From an uncultured Actinomycetes bacterium (GTDB lineage Bacteria > Actinomycetota > Actinomycetes > Nanopelagicales > Nanopelagicaceae), in the NCBI GenBank assembly GCA_903932885.1, contig CAIZHT010000184.1, forward strand, positions 1-8,872: a stretch of 8,872 nt of DNA, given 5' to 3'. The translations under genes were made by a program, and so were the position numbers. The stretch's first letter is position 1, and the number at the start of each line of letters is the position of its first letter. This document shows, piece by piece, positions 6,664 through 8,872 of this stretch. The notes below the pieces were generated by a model that saw only the letters and a program-made list of their open reading frames with translations, had not been told where the DNA came from and did not search any database.

Positions 6664-7824
6664 TTAGATCTTTACACCCATCAAGTGCTCAAGTGCTAGT
6701 TGATCAAGAAGTTCGTAGCCGTAACCGCGCGCTCCAGCCTTCTCGATATCAAATGCTTCTGGCTTTGTTAAATCTTTCCAACTCTCTCCTGCGCCAAGTG
6801 TTGGCTCAAGGAGGCCAGGAATATTTGAAGCCTTCATTGCTTCGATAACGCGTGGATCGCTGCGGTATGCCTTTGCGCGTTCTTTGAGAATCAAGTATGT
6901 GCGCATATTCGAAGTTGCTGACTGCCATACGCCCTTGTCATCTTCTGTACGTAATGGCTTGTAATCAAAGTGCTTTGGACCGCTGTACTTATAGTGCTCA
7001 AGTAGATCTACTAAGAAGAATGCTGACTTCAAATCACCATGTCCGAATACGAGATCCTGATCGTACTTTGGACCGTGCTGACCATTGAGGTCGATATGGA
7101 ACAACTTTCCTTGCCACAGTGCTTGAGCAATTCCATGGACGAAGTTGAGGCCAGCCATTTGTTCGTGACCAACTTCAGGGTTCAAGCCAACGAGTTCTGG
7201 ACGGTTGAGTGTATAAATAAATGCCATTGCGTGACCAATTGTTGGCAAGAAGATATCTCCACGCGGTTCATTTGGCTTTGGTTCAATTGCAAACTTAATG
7301 TTGTATCCATTGTCTACAACGAAATCGCCGAGAATGTTGAATGCTTCACGGAAGCGCTCCATTGCAACATAGCCATCTTTAGCTGCATCAGATTCAGCAC
7401 CCTCACGGCCGCCCCAACAGACATATGTTTCTGCGCCAAGTTCTACTGCTAATTCAATATTGCGCATTACCTTACGGATTGCATAACGGCGAATATCTTT
7501 GTCATTACTTGTAAATGCACCATCTTTGAATACTGGATGCGTAAATAGATTTGTTGTTGCCATTGGAACTTTCATTCCTGTATCGGCAAGTGCTTTTTTG
7601 AAACGATCGATGTGGCCGCGTCGTGAACTGTCATCGCTACCAAATGGAATCAAATCATCATCGTGGAAAGTCACACCATGAGCACCGCGAGCTGCGAGTT
7701 CATTGACGCTTCGAACTGGGTCTAGGGCACCACGAGTTGCATCACCAAAGGGATCCCTCGCTTGCCATCCGATGGTCCAAAGACCAAATGTGAACTTATC
7801 TGCTGGTGTTGGGGTGAGTGACAC
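6664..7824 (-). CDS. xylA: Xylose isomerase
   Basis: Converts D-xylose to D-xylulose in the cytoplasm, the first step of bacterial xylose catabolism (and D-glucose to D-fructose in vitro). At 386 residues it is the short class I form found in Streptomyces and other Actinobacteria, and long stretches look near-identical to that type. Active-site residues fall at the Streptomyces positions: H54 and D57 in TFHDDD, E181 and K183 in IEPKPNEP, E217 and H220 in NPEVGHEQ, D245 in HIDLNG, D255 and D257 in YDQDL, and D287 in HFDYKP. It therefore has both divalent-metal sites and should be active. The start is a GTG at 7824, backed by a strong Shine-Dalgarno AAGGAG seven bases upstream. It is convergent to the transporter operon and shares its terminator. 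No xylulokinase gene is adjacent. Confidence 0.97.
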   Translation of the reverse strand: MSLTPTPADKFTFGLWTIGWQARDPFGDATRGALDPVRSVNELAARGAHGVTFHDDDLIPFGSDDSSRRGHIDRFKKALADTGMKVPMATTNLFTHPVFKDGAFTSNDKDIRRYAIRKVMRNIELAVELGAETYVCWGGREGAESDAAKDGYVAMERFREAFNILGDFVVDNGYNIKFAIEPKPNEPRGDIFLPTIGHAMAFIYTLNRPELVGLNPEVGHEQMAGLNFVHGIAQALWQGKLFHIDLNGQHGPKYDQDLVFGHGDLKSAFFLVDLLEHYKYSGPKHFDYKPLRTEDDKGVWQSATSNMRTYLILKERAKAYRSDPRVIEAMKASNIPGLLEPTLGAGESWKDLTKPEAFDIEKAGARGYGYELLDQLALEHLMGVKI

Positions 7825-7831
7825 TGTGGGG

Positions 7832-7837
7832 CTCCTT
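7832..7837 (-). promoter_or_regulatory. xylA ribosome binding site
   Basis: AAGGAG on the minus strand, with seven bases before the GTG at 7824. This strong site fixes the non-ATG start of xylA. Confidence 0.8.
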
Positions 7838-7867
7838 CGTCGTTAGTTCTCGTTTTGGAACATGGCA

Positions 7868-7897
7868 AACTTACCCCTAACCTTAGGCATTATCCAA
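7868..7897 (-). promoter_or_regulatory. Candidate xylA promoter
   Basis: On the minus strand TTGGAT (7892-7897) could be a -35 and TAAGTT (7868-7873) a TANNNT -10, with an 18-base spacer. The resulting leader of about 35 bases would include the AAGGAG site. The CCTAA-CC-TTAGG dyad lies between the two boxes, where a bound repressor would block polymerase. This is a pattern match only. Confidence 0.4.
7876..7887. promoter_or_regulatory. CCTAA-N2-TTAGG dyad in the xylA promoter
   Basis: A perfect 5-bp-arm inverted repeat in the spacer of the candidate xylA promoter. Similar arms with a three-base spacer occur upstream of the xylose transporter at 3258-3270, so it may be an operator for a shared, unseen regulator. 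The link is inference. Confidence 0.35.
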
Positions 7898-7932
7898 GGG
7901 GCTCTATTTAGATTCTTGCGGATTGAGATAGT

Positions 7933-7960
7933 CAGAGAATTTCTCTCAGAGAAGTTCTCC
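7933..7960. repeat. Tandem pair of palindromic 14-mers (GAGAA-N-TTCTC)
   Basis: CAGAGAATTTCTCT (7933-7946) is followed without a gap by CAGAGAAGTTCTCC (7947-7960). The copies agree at 12 of 14 bases and each centres on the dyad GAGAA-N-TTCTC. The pair ends 30 bases before the mature tRNA-Leu 5' end, about where its promoter -35 should be, and lies upstream of the xylA promoter on the other side. It looks like a double operator; the binding protein is unknown. Confidence 0.55.
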
Positions 7961-7990
7961 AAGTAATACGAATATCTAAGACACTCTTTA

Positions 7991-8074
7991 GCGGGAGTGG
8001 TGAAATGGCAGACACGCAGGTCTTAGGAACCTGTGTCTTCGGACGTGAGGGTTCAAGTCCCTTCTCCCGCACCA
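7991..8074 (+). tRNA. tRNA-Leu (anticodon UAG)
   Basis: A complete cloverleaf can be drawn. The acceptor stem GCGGGAG (7991-7997) pairs with CTCCCGC (8064-8070), with discriminator A at 8071 and an encoded CCA at 8072-8074. The anticodon stem CAGGT/ACCTG encloses loop CTTAGGA with anticodon TAG at 8024-8026, which reads CUN leucine codons. A long variable arm (about 8034-8046) is typical of class II leucine tRNAs. The T arm is GAGGG-TTCAAGT-CCCTT (8047-8063). No terminator follows, so it probably continues into the helix-hairpin-helix gene 28 bases downstream. Confidence 0.97.
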
Positions 8075-8102
8075 GATAAAAAAATAAGGAATTCAAATTG
8101 TT

Positions 8103-8366
8103 ATGGCGAAACAAAATAAGAATAAAACCACCACAATGCATCTAGGTCCAACTGATTATGACAAAGTCGATGGGGCATGGAAAGAAATTGGTTTAGCCGC
8201 GCCCGCTAGACGCGCATTAGTTGATGCCAAACTATTACAGGTTAGCGACTTACGAAAAGTTTCCTTAGATAAATTAAAAGCACTCCACGGTATGGGACCA
8301 AATGCGATTCGTATTCTTGTCTCAGAGATGAAAAAGAGAGATATTTCTTTTCGAACTGGAAAATAA
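8103..8366 (+). CDS. Small helix-hairpin-helix (RNA polymerase alpha C-terminal-like) protein
   Basis: An 87-residue basic protein. After a Lys/Asn-rich tail (1-12), residues about 28-82 resemble the helix-hairpin-helix fold of the RNA polymerase alpha C-terminal domain: IGLAAPARRALVDAKL, VSDLRKVSLDKLKAL, then the hairpin GMGP (63-66) followed by NAIRILVSEMKK. Such domains bind DNA backbone or proteins without much sequence specificity, so a nucleic-acid-binding role is likely; the specific function is unknown. The ATG at 8103 is preceded by AAGGA at 8086-8090, twelve bases away. It begins 28 bases after tRNA-Leu with no terminator between, suggesting co-transcription. Its stop is 14 bases from that of the convergent gene, leaving no room for a separate terminator. 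Confidence 0.8.
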   Translation: MAKQNKNKTTTMHLGPTDYDKVDGAWKEIGLAAPARRALVDAKLLQVSDLRKVSLDKLKALHGMGPNAIRILVSEMKKRDISFRTGK

Positions 8367-8380
8367 CTGGGTGCGAATTT

Positions 8381-8617
8381 TTAGTTCGTTACCGCATAAG
8401 CGACACAGGCCAGTCCAGCAAAAGAGAGAAGATATTGGACTTCTTTTTTCATCAATATTGGCTTCAAGGGTGCAATGACAGTAGCGAGAAGTATCAAGGC
8501 TCCAGGAATAAAGATTGTTGCACTTCGTCCAACGATTCCAGGCTCTCCCCATTGGTAGCGCAAGTTGATGAGCCCTATCGCGAATAATAAATATCCACCC
8601 ATGCGGTAATTGTTCAT
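8381..8617 (-). CDS. Small hypothetical membrane protein
   Basis: A 78-residue protein I cannot assign to a family. It has two clear hydrophobic helices (about 32-50, ATIFIPGALILLATVIAP region, and 61-77, QYLLSFAGLACVAYAV) and a weaker one at 7-18 (GGYLLFAIGLIN), with a short basic loop PLKPILMKKE between the two clear helices. This composition argues for a real inner-membrane protein rather than a chance frame. The ATG at 8617 has AAGG only one base upstream, too close to act as a normal Shine-Dalgarno, while TAGAGT, a TANNNT-like -10, ends six bases before it. The message may therefore be leaderless, or the true start may be Met6 (ATG at 8602). It lies 13 bases after the rhodopsin terminator on the same strand. 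Confidence 0.6.
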   Translation of the reverse strand: MNNYRMGGYLLFAIGLINLRYQWGEPGIVGRSATIFIPGALILLATVIAPLKPILMKKEVQYLLSFAGLACVAYAVTN

Positions 8618-8634
8618 ACCTTGACTCTACAAAA

Positions 8635-8670
8635 AAATAAGGGGTGCCGGTTTCCCGACACCCCTTATTT
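8635..8670 (-). terminator. Rho-independent terminator of the rhodopsin gene
   Basis: A 16-bp stem (8655-8670 with 8635-8650) and a four-base loop. On the minus strand the only irregular pair is a G-U wobble, whereas on the plus strand it would be a C-A mismatch, so the hairpin favours minus-strand RNA. A T run corresponding to 8631-8637 follows. It starts ten bases after the rhodopsin stop. Confidence 0.9.
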
Positions 8671-8679
8671 ACTTAGTAA

Positions 8680-8872
8680 TTAGTGGTCGTCCTTCATGCC
8701 TTCTGCCATTGACTTCATGCGTGCGATCTTCAAAATTGTTAGACCGAATACGCACTTTGCCAATACGTCAGCAATTGTGTAACCAACTTGTACTCCTACG
8801 AACTGCTCTGCTGATGCCATACCTTCGCCCATACCAAGGATGTATGAAACTGGGTATACGCCCCATGTGGCG
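8680..8872 (-). CDS. Microbial rhodopsin, C-terminal part (probably actinorhodopsin; cut by window edge)
   Basis: My reverse-strand translation gives the last 63 residues of a type I rhodopsin, a light-driven retinal membrane protein. Fragment residues 3-12 (WGVYPVSYIL) match the helix F pattern W-x-x-YP, which lines the retinal pocket. Residues 31-40 (YTIADVLAKC) match helix G, with the counter-ion aspartate D35 and the Schiff-base lysine K39 four residues later, as in D212/K216 of bacteriorhodopsin. A charged tail, MKSMAEGMKDDH, ends the protein at 8680. The proton-pump motif in helix C lies outside the window, so pumping is inferred from the likely host: acI Actinobacteria usually carry actinorhodopsin proton pumps. 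A strong terminator follows on the same strand. Confidence 0.9.
   Translation of the reverse strand, partial: ATWGVYPVSYILGMGEGMASAEQFVGVQVGYTIADVLAKCVFGLTILKIARMKSMAEGMKDDH

Noticed and set aside
7039..7452. Plus-strand 137-residue frame, the longest frame opposite xylA.
   Set aside because: It lies entirely antisense to a clear xylose isomerase, is Cys-rich with no recognisable domain, and has no supporting start signal.
7991..8074. tRNA-Leu as a possible attachment site for an integrated element.
   Set aside because: No integrase, no partial tRNA repeat and no phage or plasmid genes were seen nearby.
7932..8141. Minus-strand 69-residue frame containing LVREKGLEPSRPKTQVPKTC.
   Set aside because: It is the reverse complement of tRNA-Leu; the GLEPSRPK peptide is a familiar artefact of translating tRNA-Leu genes antisense.
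8371..8390. Possible terminator between the convergent HhH and membrane-protein genes.
   Set aside because: Only a weak GCGAA/TTCGT pairing with a T-rich loop is present and no T run follows it, so I do not call it.

Overview
The window looks like chromosomal DNA from a low-GC actinobacterium, most likely a freshwater acI-type lineage (Planktophila/Nanopelagicus relatives). That placement is an inference from four observations: the argS-lysA-hom gene order typical of Actinobacteria, a xylose isomerase very close to the Streptomyces type, AT-rich intergenic DNA, and the C-terminal end of a microbial rhodopsin resembling actinorhodopsin. No mobile element, CRISPR array or phage gene is visible.

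Left part (1-3220, minus strand): a tightly packed amino-acid/translation operon, argS (arginyl-tRNA synthetase), lysA (diaminopimelate decarboxylase) and the N-terminus of hom (homoserine dehydrogenase, cut by the window edge). argS and lysA are separated by 2 bases and lysA and hom by 33.

Centre (3221-7824): a xylose-use locus. A divergent promoter region precedes a plus-strand transporter operon made of a XylF-like lipoprotein binding protein, a strong internal terminator, a single-domain ABC ATPase and a XylH-like permease. Convergent to it, on the minus strand, is xylA (xylose isomerase, GTG start); the two units share a perfectly palindromic 36-bp bidirectional terminator. Together they would bring xylose in and convert it to xylulose. 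The kinase and a regulator are not in the window.

Right part (7825-8872): an intergenic region with a candidate xylA promoter and a tandem pair of palindromic 14-mers, tRNA-Leu(UAG), a small helix-hairpin-helix protein probably transcribed with it, a small minus-strand membrane protein, a strong minus-strand terminator, and the last 63 codons of the rhodopsin gene.

No clearly new biological system is visible. The observations most worth a second look are regulatory: dyads shared between the xylose promoter regions, a palindrome that contains the binding protein's Shine-Dalgarno, and the tandem palindromes upstream of the tRNA. No gap without a gene exceeds 300 bases.
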